This document shows, piece after piece, positions 34,159 to 45,360 of a DNA stretch of 64,000 bases. Position numbers and translations under genes: made by a program. Position 1 is the stretch's first letter. Every line of letters starts with the position of its first letter. Where the stretch lies: contig OZ020525.1 of the NCBI GenBank assembly GCA_963971425.1, positions 11,290,187-11,354,186 on the forward strand. Direction: 5' to 3'. Origin of the DNA: Bryoerythrophyllum caledonicum (lineage: Eukaryota > Streptophyta > Bryopsida > Pottiales > Pottiaceae). The notes under the pieces were generated by a model that worked only from the letters and a program-made list of their open reading frames with translations, was not told where the DNA came from and did not search any database.

Positions 34159-34937
34159 ATAAAAATGGTCATGAATATTCTAATTATAGGAATTTTCTAT
34201 TAATGATATTTTGAATTTTCTGAATAAAATAAAATTTTGCAACCTATTACCGTGGTTTAGAAATATCTTTTGTGATTTATCACTTACAAATGGTCTATGA
34301 AATTGCTTCACATGAAAATAAATGTTGAATTTTAGGGACAAACGTACTCAAAGTTTAATATGGAGTTGACTACTTCTCGTCATTAATTAGATGAATAATT
34401 TTGGATGATATATTTCATGGATGGTCAGAGTTTATGGATGAATGAAGTTCAGGGCATCCATTCAAAATCTCATCTAGTTTTACGAAAATTTCTCTACGAG
34501 TGACATGAAATTTAATGGGAAACTAAAACTATGTTAGTTTACAATGCTTCATAATTCATGCCGTATAAAAAAATATACCTTTCAAGAATAAAGATGAATC
34601 ACTGAACTACTAAATTTTAAAGAAGTCAAAAGAAGTTGTTCTGTGCCAAAGAGCCTATTAGGCCCATTTATTTCTTTCTTTTTTTGTCTACTTTTTTTGA
34701 TTTTTTTTTTCTCATTCCCAACAACGGGATAACATATTTTTTAAATGTTTTCGTCAAGAAATTCTACTATTTCCTCAAGTGAAAATCGTTGCACTTCACA
34801 AGTTTTCTGTGAAGCCCAAAAGGGTTCCTCGGTACCAAGGAGCCATTTTGGCCCTCCAAAGTTTTGTGTAGTTTCAAAGTTAAACTATAAAAGAGGCAAT
34901 AACTTGCCATAACTACTATGACCACAACAAGAAAAAC
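34159..34937. other. AT-rich 3' flank of the MULE-like gene
   Basis: No coding sequence. It holds a TTCCTCGGTACCAAGGAG palindrome near 34826, one of the dispersed GGTACC-centred palindromes of this window. Confidence 0.45.
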
Positions 34938-37837
34938 TTAGAGATTATTATTGCGGAGTAGAAGGTGTACTTCATTGAAACTAAGACTTGGTGCATGTAT
35001 ATACTTGTCGTCTTCCAGGTTTGCCTTGCACAAGAATCTGAATACATAATACAAGTGTTTGCAATTCACTCATGCTTTGCGTTTGCCTAATGCTCCACTG
35101 CTCATGGTTATAAAATCTTTACATGTGCAAGACGGAAAGCCACAAAGCAAAACAATATATGTCTTCTGTTTGGGATTGTTACCTAAATCCATGGTGATGA
35201 TTCTTCCAAAACTAGGATATAGAATTATAGTGACGTTCTTCACAATAGCCAAGTCGTTTCGGGCTGTTTCCCACTTGTTGCGATGGTCAACAGTAGGAGC
35301 CTTTTTCCACCGCTTGATGGTCCTGCCATAGCGCTTTGTTGGATGTGAATCACCATTTGATGGACTCGGACTCACAATGACTCCAAGAGTTGATGTAGGT
35401 GAGCTATGGAAGAGACGTCGGGGAGACATGTCAAAGTCCTTCGTTTGAAGTTGAAAGCCTCCTTCCAATGTCAGGATCTCGCTCTTTGTCAGATTAGTGC
35501 CATGTGCAACCGGCCAAATCTCTGGAATAGTGGGCCAGTCATGGACATACCTAGATTTGGATCCGTGAACACATCTGTTGATATCATCAGGGCAAAACCA
35601 AAAATTGAAGTTGATGATTGCCCTAGTACCATACTCTGTCATGCGGCCATTGTAAGTTGGTGCAGGAGTACCATTCTTCTTATCCTTGCAGACTAAAGCA
35701 CCACACTTCGTATCTTTCTTTCGTACGTGAATGCTAGGACATTTCTTTCCAACCTTCTTGCAGCGTCCAATGTGCCACTGATGTGGATTGCACTCGGTCT
35801 CAAGAATAGAAGTTGCATGTAGAAGATAGGACACTACAGATTCATTAAAAGGGGTGTTTACCTCCGAAGTTCCTGCGTTAGTTTGAGCTTGTGTTGAACG
35901 CGTTTGAACACGAGGATGGGAGAAGTTCACTTTGTCATGCCGGTGAGAGTCCTCATCCGATCCGGGTGGAAGATCAAGCTTCCGTTTGCTAGATCCAAAA
36001 ATCTCTTCACCCTCTAAGTGAGGAACTCTAGTGGTAAATCTATCAGCCCCTGGAAGCAAGCTAATTGCGGCAGCAATCTTTACCGGGTCCTTCGAACGTC
36101 TGGTAGCCCGAAGCCAAAGTTCATCGAGGTGGGGCCTAGTGCCAGATGCGTGACCTTGAAGGAACGTCCAATAATTGGTGGATTGCATCATTGCTCGCAT
36201 TATGTTGTCTGTCGTAGCTACATAAAGGCAAGTCCCTCGGTTCCCTGACATTTGCAACCACTTGTTGTGCACGATCTCCGCGAGGTTGCAAGATGGCATC
36301 TCCGCCAATTGCTCAATGTCCAATTTCTGTATCGCAAGACACACATTTTAGGGTTCAGTAGTACAATTTCGTAAGTGTTAGCAGAGGAATAATTTATAGC
36401 TAGGGCTTGAAAGCAGAAGGACAACAATATAAACCAACGAGTGTAGTTAGGGTTGAATGGTGTAGGGTTTTACTATGTCCATGAAGCCTCCCCACTGGTG
36501 ATAGCGGAAATGCCAGAAACCCAACCAGTCGTCCAGTTCACGCACTACATCTTTGATGCCGCACGCGATGAGAGCCACCAACCTTTGATGCCGAGGTAAA
36601 GTTCTTCCGCCTCTTCAGACGTCTTAGCGTCTTTGTAATGTCTGCAGAGGCGCACATGTTGTTCTCGAAATTCAGGTTTGATGAGCTTATTAGTGTGTCT
36701 GTTTAGAGATGTCACCCAATGAAGAAGTCACGAACTCTCCTTGTCAACCATCTTAATGGTTGGGTCGCCATTCTCGTAGATGATGCGGACAACATTCCAG
36801 TTTTCTTGGGCGCTGTCCACCATGAAACCCTTGAAGTTAGGATTTGGGATTCCGTGGCGAACCATCACCCTGTTCAAAGACTGCCACATTAACTTTTGGG
36901 ATTCCACATCTTCGCTCTGCATATCACAGACGGCGATGCTCATCACATAACAATACTTGGGATCATAGACATGGGCAGCCATGGTAGTCCATCCCTTCAC
37001 TCATTTGACGTGGTCAAACATGATCTAAGAGTTTTGAAGATCTCCACCAGGCTGCATACGTTTGACGAGGTCGACACCACTGCCCGGGCCTTGTTCAGAC
37101 ATCTTGAACAGGTATACCTTCTCTTTGCTTTGCCTTGGAAAGACACTATCTTGGATATAGACATAGAGACTCTTCAATTTCAGTTTGATGATGTTGTCAA
37201 GTGGTCCGCCATTAGCAGTAGCTCGGAAGGAAGAGATAGCATTTCTGATGTTAGGAGAACTAAGTATCCGAAACCTCTCCATGACCCTGACTAGAGAATC
37301 CCCACGAAGCGGTTCGGGCGTACCCTCCCGATGAAGTGCAAAGACCTCATTTGACAAAAACTCCTTACTAGCAGCTAAAGCAATGGCAGAGTTCTTTGCA
37401 ATAGGTGTTTTAGAGACTTCATTACTCACAAGCTCAGTGACTCTGTCAATGGTTTCACAGCAAGTGCCCTTAGCAATAGGATGTTGGTGTATACCAATAT
37501 GGATGCAGGCTCTACCAATACCATTTCTATTGACAACGTAATACATCCTCGAGGGGCATAATTCAAGGCAAGACGGTGGAGACTTACATATCCGGCAGAC
37601 AAGGGTCGAGTTTGGAGGAGGGATGTCACCTACAAGAAAGACATGGGGCGAAAGGCCTTCCCAATCAGTGTCATTATGAGAGCCACTTCGACACAACCTC
37701 GGGCACGCATCGTTCTTACACTGCAGGTGACCAATACAATTAGAAGATCAAAAGGTAAGCCCAAAGTCGTTCACAATGTTAGTGGTATGAGTTTTAGTCC
37801 ATGCATGACCATCGTATCGTTTTTCCATGCCTTCCAT
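34938..37837 (-). pseudogene. MULE-like transposase with SWIM zinc finger, copy 1 (decayed)
   Basis: Likely start MEGMEKRYDGHAW at 37837. Then a Cys-rich N-terminal part (CKNDACPRLC; VCRICKSPP) joined after a TGA; a DDE-like core with GWTTMAAHVYD, IAVCDMQSED and FKGFMVDSAQENWNVV (36728-37000); HWVTSL, where MULEs have a conserved C/H-x-H-W; an intron near 36345-36490; then 34938-36344 ending in a SWIM zinc finger, SCTCKDF followed, across a TGA that replaces Trp, by NCKHLYYVF (CxCxnCxH). SWIM fingers are typical of Mutator-like transposases. Several in-frame stops make it non-functional. The whole set has a clear relative at 45361-47622. The order N-terminal zinc region, DDE core, SWIM is seen; the superfamily name is an inference. 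Confidence 0.7.
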
Positions 37838-37899
37838 CTGGCGAGCTATGGATGGAGAAGTAGAAATAGGAAGGGGAGGGAACTGGGGAAAGCTCATAT

Positions 37900-37936
37900 G
37901 TGAGCGGTGAGTGGTGAGCGGAGAGCGATGAGCAGA
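37900..37936 (+). repeat. GAGCGGTGAG-type terminal repeat, copy 2
   Basis: TGTGAGCGGTGAGTGGTGAG followed by CGGAGAGCGATGAG, about 60 bases upstream of the MULE-like copy 1 start. Read inward from here it matches the reverse complement of 49226-49260, as the two ends of one element would. Confidence 0.6.
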
Positions 37937-38579
37937 AAAAGAGAGCTAACTTTTAAGGATTTTACACAGACTTAATGAACAAAGGGGCCCCTATTACCAT
38001 GGGATACTTTTAAAAAACTTGAAAAAGTTTGCATTCGAATGGATTTTCTTAGCATATTTATAGACATTAGGGCTGACATCATCATGAACATTTATTAAAA
38101 AGAGTGATGTCACCATGTACTATGTAGGGTTTTTTAACCATAATATTGAATACTATATGGATTAAGGGCTCAAATATTACAAGTACTAACAAAAAGAAAA
38201 ACTCAAAAGTGAAAATAAATAAAGATTGATAAGATGAAGATCCAAAATATGGTTAAATATATTTCTTTTTTGATAACATGATAGTGCGGGAGTAAATTAG
38301 TAAGATAGAAGATAAATGTATGTGCTAGTTATTAGTGTGAAATTGGTATTGTAAAACCATTATAACATTATATGAAGAGAAGAAAAGAAGATCAATATAT
38401 AATGAAATAGTTCTAAAGGACACGATACAATGCGATAAGTATAAATGAAATCTAAGATAAAGCTATCAATTGGCAAATCAATGTCAACTGAAGGCCAAGT
38501 TAAACCAAAACAAATGCTTATTCAATTAGCATGCAATGCAAATAAAAAAACTATCTATGAACGGACCGCCATTGTAAGC
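37937..38579. other. AT-rich DNA between MULE-like copy 1 and methylase-like copy B
   Basis: No ORF or repeat recognised. Confidence 0.4.
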
Positions 38580-41500
38580 CTATTTAGAACTATCCTCGCT
38601 ACTAGCACTTTCATGAGCCTCTAAATCAAGATACTAAATAACACACTTATCAAAAGCGCGCCTAGGTTGCCGTAATTGTGGAGATTGCAACTCTGCCATC
38701 ACTTGAACCGCAGCTCCAGCATAGCTAGGGAGAAAAATGCTTGATGGTGGTGAAGACAAAGCAAGCCCTAATGGAGCAGAAGGAGTTGATCTGATTGAAA
38801 CTCTACAAGGAAAAAAACAACAAGGAATTGAAGAAGATTTAGTATTATATTTTTAGTATAAAGGATAAACCATAGAGAAGGTCCAAACTTACTCACAAGA
38901 TGCTACGCGATTGCATTTTTGTCTCTTTTCAGGACACTCATTAGAAGCATAATGTCGAATCCCCTTATTCTGAGCCACCGGAGGCGGCATTGCTGTAGAA
39001 ATAAGAGGTTCCAATAGAAATTTGAAGATTTTCAAGTCATTTTCAAAGGCCAAAATGTGGCAACTGGTTGCTTGACAAACATGAATAGATGCTCCTGCAA
39101 GAGGCCAAGACAATTAAAAACTGGCTTGACTGAATAAATAAAAGCTTGAGCACATTAAAAAATTGAATGGAAGATTTAGTGTCAAATAAGAATTACCGGT
39201 GGAGGCATCCCAATCTAATATAATATCTCCAACCTCTGATGTTGCCTCAATGAAGAACCGCATGAAATCAAAACCTTTTTCCCGAGGCCCTCGCCATGGC
39301 ACACTCTCATACATAAGCTGAGTGTAAGACGTTACCACATTGTAGAAAGTGTCGTGTTCATCAATGCTCGAGCGGAAGAAGAATTGAGATTTGATTGGAT
39401 CATCTCGTACAAATAACTGAGCCCAGAACCGAGTACACTACAAAAACAAAGTAAGAATGAATTAGGACATATAAAATTAATATGCTATGCAGATTGTAGA
39501 AAATGAAAAGTGTAAACATAGCGTGGAGGAGGAATTACGTGGCAAAGCTAAAGGAAGATCATTCATTGCCCACCAATCGTGCTCAAGCCGGAAATAATAA
39601 GTCTCTGCTAGCTCTTCCACCTCAAACAAGACGTCACGATCATTTGGATGAAATAGTAGGAGAGCGGCATCGTCATGCAAGTATAAATCAACAAATTCAA
39701 ACACCGTCTCTATATATTTATCCGGCCTAACATTCCAAGGTGGAATGGCCGTATTTGATACTGATATTCCAGGCACAGGCAAATTCTCTCGAATGTCCAC
39801 AATAATCAGATTGATTCCAATGTGTTTGCATTGTGGATTGGAAACACGGCAGGTCCTCCTTGTTCCAACCTGATAGAAGAAATTATGAATAATGAAAAGA
39901 ATGAAATCAAATGATATCATATGAACATATTGAAATTGATAAGGAAAAATTAAATACCCGAGAAATAAAATCATGGAGTGAAGCCCAAAGAGGATGTTGA
40001 CCACCATTGAGCCCCAAAAAATCCATAATAGTGGACACTGAGGCATTTTGAATGAATGACTCAGTGGACACATGAGGTGGTACAGAAGAACCAAAGGCTG
40101 TAGGTTGACGTGCCTTTCGTTGCGCAGCCACGTTCCAAGAGGTTTGCAAATAACAAGAACCTACAACCTGCAAATCCATTACAGGAGAAGAATCTAATAC
40201 ATGATGATTTGATGTTGCCGCCTTCGTAAGAGCATCTACCACTACTTTCTCTACAATTTCAGCTTATTCTTTTGCAGCAAGAGTTGCCTTCTCTTCCTGA
40301 AGCTTCTCCTTCTCCTTCTTCGACAACCTTTTTTTTTTTACGAAGTCCTAACTTCTATCTCAACTAGAGGTAATGAAGAAGGACCCCGCAATATAATGTC
40401 ATCCTCTTCCTCTGCTACTGGTAAAACATGTGCGTTGCCATGTATGCTACTTCAAAACTCCAACTCTTCATTTGGGGTAAACAAAATGGGACACTCTAGG
40501 TACCAAGCACCCCCTTGAAGGTGTGTTGCCAAGAACTTGCTTTGTTGAATTGCCGTGAAGATGCAAAGACCAGAGTTAGGTTGAGTCCATGCAGCAAAGA
40601 ATGGAGGACAGTTGTTCTCCCCAAGTGCATTCTGAGGCAAAAGTTCTCTTATGACATACCCGTACTAACAATGCGATTGTTTAAAATATATAACACAATT
40701 TCAATATGATAAAATCAACAATAACTAAATATTCTTGAAAGCAAATGATGGAGTTTAGTTCAAACATGTAGACAAGACGGCTAACAACAAAGACTCCAGT
40801 TGGTAGATTTTGAAGCCGAGAATTCTTGAGAAAAGGAGGCTTGACGCTTGTGTGCAGAAATGATAAATATGCCTTGTCCCATTATTAAATGCGCCACCTC
40901 TCAATATAATCAGCACGCCTCATGATTCCGGGACACGCTTGCCAATCCACTGAAATGGTGCCTTTCGAAGAAAGGCGCTCGAACTCGACAATGAACAAGT
41001 TTTTCAACTAAATTTATAATAAAGAAATAGATCAAATAATAACATTGAAAGTTAAAGAACAAAATCAACAAAATTTTAGTTTATAGCTGAGCCCAAAACG
41101 TAGCCCGGTTCAGCCACGAGTCCAGCACAATTTCTTTGACATCATCTGGAAATCAAAATGAAGATCGAAGGGTCGATCCCAAATTCCACCAATGAAGCCA
41201 TTTGGCTGTAAAACGAGGCTCAATAGCTGCAGTGGCAACCTTCTGCAGTTTTTCGATTGTCATCTCGATTTTTTTGAAGTGACTGAAATGATAGTTGATC
41301 TACACACATCAAGACATTAAAATAACAATATGAGACACCATAAAATGGTTATGTTGTAATATTTGCTATGATTATATTTGATATTAGTGCAAACATACCT
41401 CTTCAAAATAACCATCCCCATTGTCGGGATTTGCAACGGAAAGGTATTTTAAAAAATCTTTAGATTTGATTGCTTTAACTGTTGCGTTTATAGTAGCTTC

Positions 41501-44500
41501 CATCGCATCACATGCACCTTGTGGAGATTTATCTTCATCTGGAGTTGACTTCTCGTACTCATCAGCAGCTTCATCGGATGCACGAGAAATGTCTTGCTGC
41601 AAACATAACTTGTATATCATAAACATTGAAGTGAAGAGTTATTTAAAATTAATGAAAGTCAAATTGAAGAGTCAAGTTACTTACCCATAATAAAAATGAT
41701 ATGAATACGTCAACTGTAAGCGGGTACCAAGATGGTTTAGTTTTCTTCACTTTGAGACAAGTGCGATACTTTTTAGGAATAAGAAGGTCTTTAAATTCCT
41801 CCAACTTCAATCCACCATAGTAACGAATGCGTCGCAATTTAGCAGTCAAACTGTTCTTGACGTGATCATTTTGTGTAGACCTGTGAATTTGAATTTATGA
41901 GCATAATAACAATAAAATCTAAAGGACAAAATCTATGATTGAATTAAATTCTTACTAGTTCACATCATGCATACAGTTAAGCATTGTTGAAATACGCCCC
42001 TTGGGATCCAATACTATGCTGAAGACTGAATAATGCCATTGGGAATCATTCCCATGCTCTACATTAATGAAGTGCCACCATGTAGAATACCTGTGGTTGC
42101 CGTCCCACACATAGAACATCTTACCGCGGAATGTAGCATAATCTGGATTCGAACATAAAAGGTCTACGAACCGTTCATTAGCTTCACGCCAGTGAGAACT
42201 CCAAGCTGCCTTGACTTCTTCAGAAACATCTTGAGTCTTTTTGTGATCATCAAAGATGGAAATATAGAGAGCTCTATCCCCATCAATGTAGCCTTCCTCA
42301 AAACGCCTCTCCAATGCAGCAACATCAATCTCCTACAATGGACAAACTGTTGGTAGTGGAATCATCCTACACAAAGGCACATAAAAACCTCTTTGTGTAA
42401 TACTCATACTATGAAGGACGTGCACAAAATCAGACTTTTGTTGATGTCTCCTTGCTCGTTCTCCCGCCTTGAAATCAAAAAGCCCCTCGTACATTTGAGG
42501 TCGTAGGAGTCTTCATTTTCAGAATCTGTCAAATCCTGGTTCCATAAATAGAATGTCAAGTTTCATACCATTAATACTATCAAAGTGTACTATTAAAAAA
42601 ATAGTATTAATTATAATACAAAGGTGACGTACTTGAACTTCAGCATTTGAAATTGGCTGCGTGGATTCTTCCATATTACTTATCACCTCCTACAACAAGT
42701 TTGAAAAACAACACATTAGGAAGGTTAAAAATTAAATGGCAAATTAAGAGGCATCTTAAGTAAGGTACAATGGAGACATAAACAACGTAAGTATGCGTAA
42801 GAGAAGAGTAGTCCATCTGTGTTTTAGTCATTGACGTAGAGGAGTATGTATGTATACGCCACATGATACATGCATCGGTGCCAAGGATCATGCTTCGGCG
42901 CCGAAGCACCTCCACCGAAGTCCAGTCACATACAATCCGGGTTGATTCCAGAGATGGAGCCTGTGATGCGGCTACCACATCCAAACATTCTAAAATCTCT
43001 ACATCGTATTCGTTGATGCAGTTCAGTGGTGAAGGAAAGGAGTGCTGCAGGATGACGCCCTTGCAGTAAGACAACAGACTACGAAGCTCCGGAAAGAGAG
43101 ACTGATCTAAAGCTCTATACATCTAAATTTCAGTTTGATCAATCATTGCCGAACTTACCTGCCGTCGCTTGTCAATCCCTGTCACTTCCGACCTCTCCCG
43201 CTCACCATCCTGACGCCGCTTCAACACAAGCGGCGGCGTGGATAATATGTACACAAAACCCTACCAGCTCGTCCAAGAACGTCATTCAAATGACGGAGTT
43301 CATTCTCGTTTGTTTTTCATTCACAGACATGCATGAGCTAGAAACCTTGATAATTTACTATTTAAAGAATGATTCGGTACCGAAGCATTCTTTGGTGATA
43401 GCATAAATTAAAACTATATGAATCTAGTGGAATCGCCGAACAACCTCCTCGATATCTCAATCACTGGAACAACGTTCTTGATTGAGATGTTTCGGTGCCG
43501 AATCTCCCTTCACTAGTACAAAACTGGGAAAAAAAACCGTGTAATATACCGTTGGAAGCGTGTTTTCAAGGCGCTTTCAACGGTATGTTACACGTCTAAA
43601 AAATCCCAAAAATTGAGGGAGTTATGGCCAAAAAACCCGGGATAGCCCAAATATTCTCTATAAAAGAGATGATTCGGTGCCGAAGCATTCATTGACGGCA
43701 TCATAATTCATTACTATGGAGAAGTAGTGAGATTTTGTTAAACAATGACAGATACAGGCTACTTTTGATACCGAAACAATTTTTTCGGCTGACTTAATCA
43801 GAATCTAGTTGTAGAATTTTAATGAACGAAGACAGATATGGGCTACTTTTGATACCGAAACAACTTTTTCGGTTGACTTAATTAGAATCTAATTGTGGAA
43901 TTTTGTTGGACGATGACAGATATGGGCTACGTTTGGTACGGAAACAACTTTGTCATCTGACATAATCAGAATCTAGTTGTGGAATTTCGTTGAACTTAGA
44001 CAGATATGGGCTACTTTCGGAACCGAAACAATTTTTCGGCTGACTTAATCAGAATCTAGTTATGAAATTTTGTTGAACGATGACAGATACGGGCTACTTT
44101 TGATACCAAAACAATTTTTTCGGCTGACTTAATCAGAATCTAGTTGTGGAATTTTGTTGAACGAAGACAGATATGGGCTACTTTCGGTACCGAGACAACT
44201 TTTTCGGTTGACTTAATCAGAATCTAATTGTGGAATTTTGTTGGACGATGACAGATATGGGCTACGTTCGGTACGGAAACAACTTTGTCATCTGACATAA
44301 TCAGAATCTAGTTGTGGAATTTCGTTGAACTTAGACAGATATGGGCTACTTTCGGAACCGAAACAATTTTTCGGCTGACTTAATCAGAATCTAGTTATGA
44401 AATTTTGTTGAATGATGACAGATATGGGCTACTTTTGGTACGGAAACAACCTTTTAGGCTTACTAAATCAGAATCTAGTTGTGGAGTTTTGTTGAACGAA

Positions 44501-45074
44501 GACAAATATGGGCTACTTTCGGTACCAAAACAAAATCAAAACTTAGAGATGAGAAACTTACTTCTACATTTGGAGTCACCGACGTCGCAATTGGAGTTGC
44601 TTTCGCCGAAGCTTCTGCACTTGATTTCATTGTAGGTTCTTCTGGGATAGAGTCCCCCATGTCATCTTTGTGGCTCCGTCCTAAGACCTTAGGCAACCAC
44701 ACACACGAGAATTTGAATCCACGAACTAGGTCAACACGAGGCAATCAACAATTCATGTACCTGCGATCACAATAAGTATTAAAGCAAGACATAATTATCC
44801 TATTTAGACACTACTCTCTGTGTAGACTTACAACATGAACTTCGTCATTCTCCAAAATGGGGAGTAGTTTGTCATCACAATCACGCTCTGTCGAAGCATA
44901 TGACAACACCTTTGCAGTATCGGAAACGTCAACTTCGGAAATATGTGCCTTTCTCCTTCCCATCTCAGACCTTTTTAGTTGCTTACTACTTGAAAACAAA
45001 AGGCCTCTCTTCCTCCGCTTCTGCTTCCTCACGGTCATTGGAACTACGGTAGCTTCAATAGTTTTCCCAGTCAT
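38580..45074 (-). pseudogene. ParB-like domain fused to amino-methyltransferase-like domain, copy B (multi-exon)
   Basis: Reading 45074 to 38580. Possible 5' exons (44832-45074 with RKQKRRKRG; 44562-44760) with GTAAGT donors. ParB-like exon about 41955-42440: YVPLCRMIPLP, then after a TAG, RRFEEGYIDGDRALYISI and MFYVWDGNHRYSTWW; WDGNHR corresponds to the DGxHR box of ParB. Middle exons 41696-41890 and 41405-41600, and 39950-40640 with a Lys-rich linker. Methylase part: INLIIVDIREN (motif IV position, DPPY lost) and IPPWN, LLLFHPND (39535-39870); EKGFDFMRFFIEATSEVGD plus IILDWDASTG (39199-39437), spliced by a clean GT-AG intron to ASIHVCQATSCHILAFEND (38891-39098), matching KPxEL, LDPFAGSGT and IGIEID of N6/N4 methylases. 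The last exon (38580-38810) is unconserved. Stops in several exons, and CTATGT where copy A has a GTATGT donor, mark it as decayed. ParB-methylase fusions are common in bacteria and phages; a eukaryotic one is unusual. Homology among copies is seen, function inferred. Confidence 0.65.
43747..44535 (-). repeat. 84-bp tandem repeat with 335-bp higher-order period
   Basis: Nine units of about 84 bases plus a part unit, each starting GACAGATATGGGCTAC and holding a TCGGTACCGA-like core and 'taatcagaatcta'. Units 1-4 closely match units 5-8 (43747 to 44082 = 335 bases), so a block of four was duplicated. The array lies between the possible 5' exons and the ParB-like exon of copy B, so it would be intronic. 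Confidence 0.88.
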
Positions 45075-45360
45075 TAGGGATATGTCAGTTCTATCTACTA
45101 AGGTGTGCCAACAATGTCAAAGTCCTCTAGAATTTATATTGTGTTGTAGATGATATCAAATACACCCTAGAAACTCGTAAATGAGGTACAAAATAATTTC
45201 TCTTTATTTAAACAATTATAGTTGTCATATTAATTAGGATAAATGCTTGCAGATTCATGATAACTATTTATATGCTCTCCGTTGTCTTTGCTTACAACAC
45301 ATGTTTTCATTTCATTAATTTAAATGATTCCTATTCTATGTCATGCGCATGGATTCTCAT

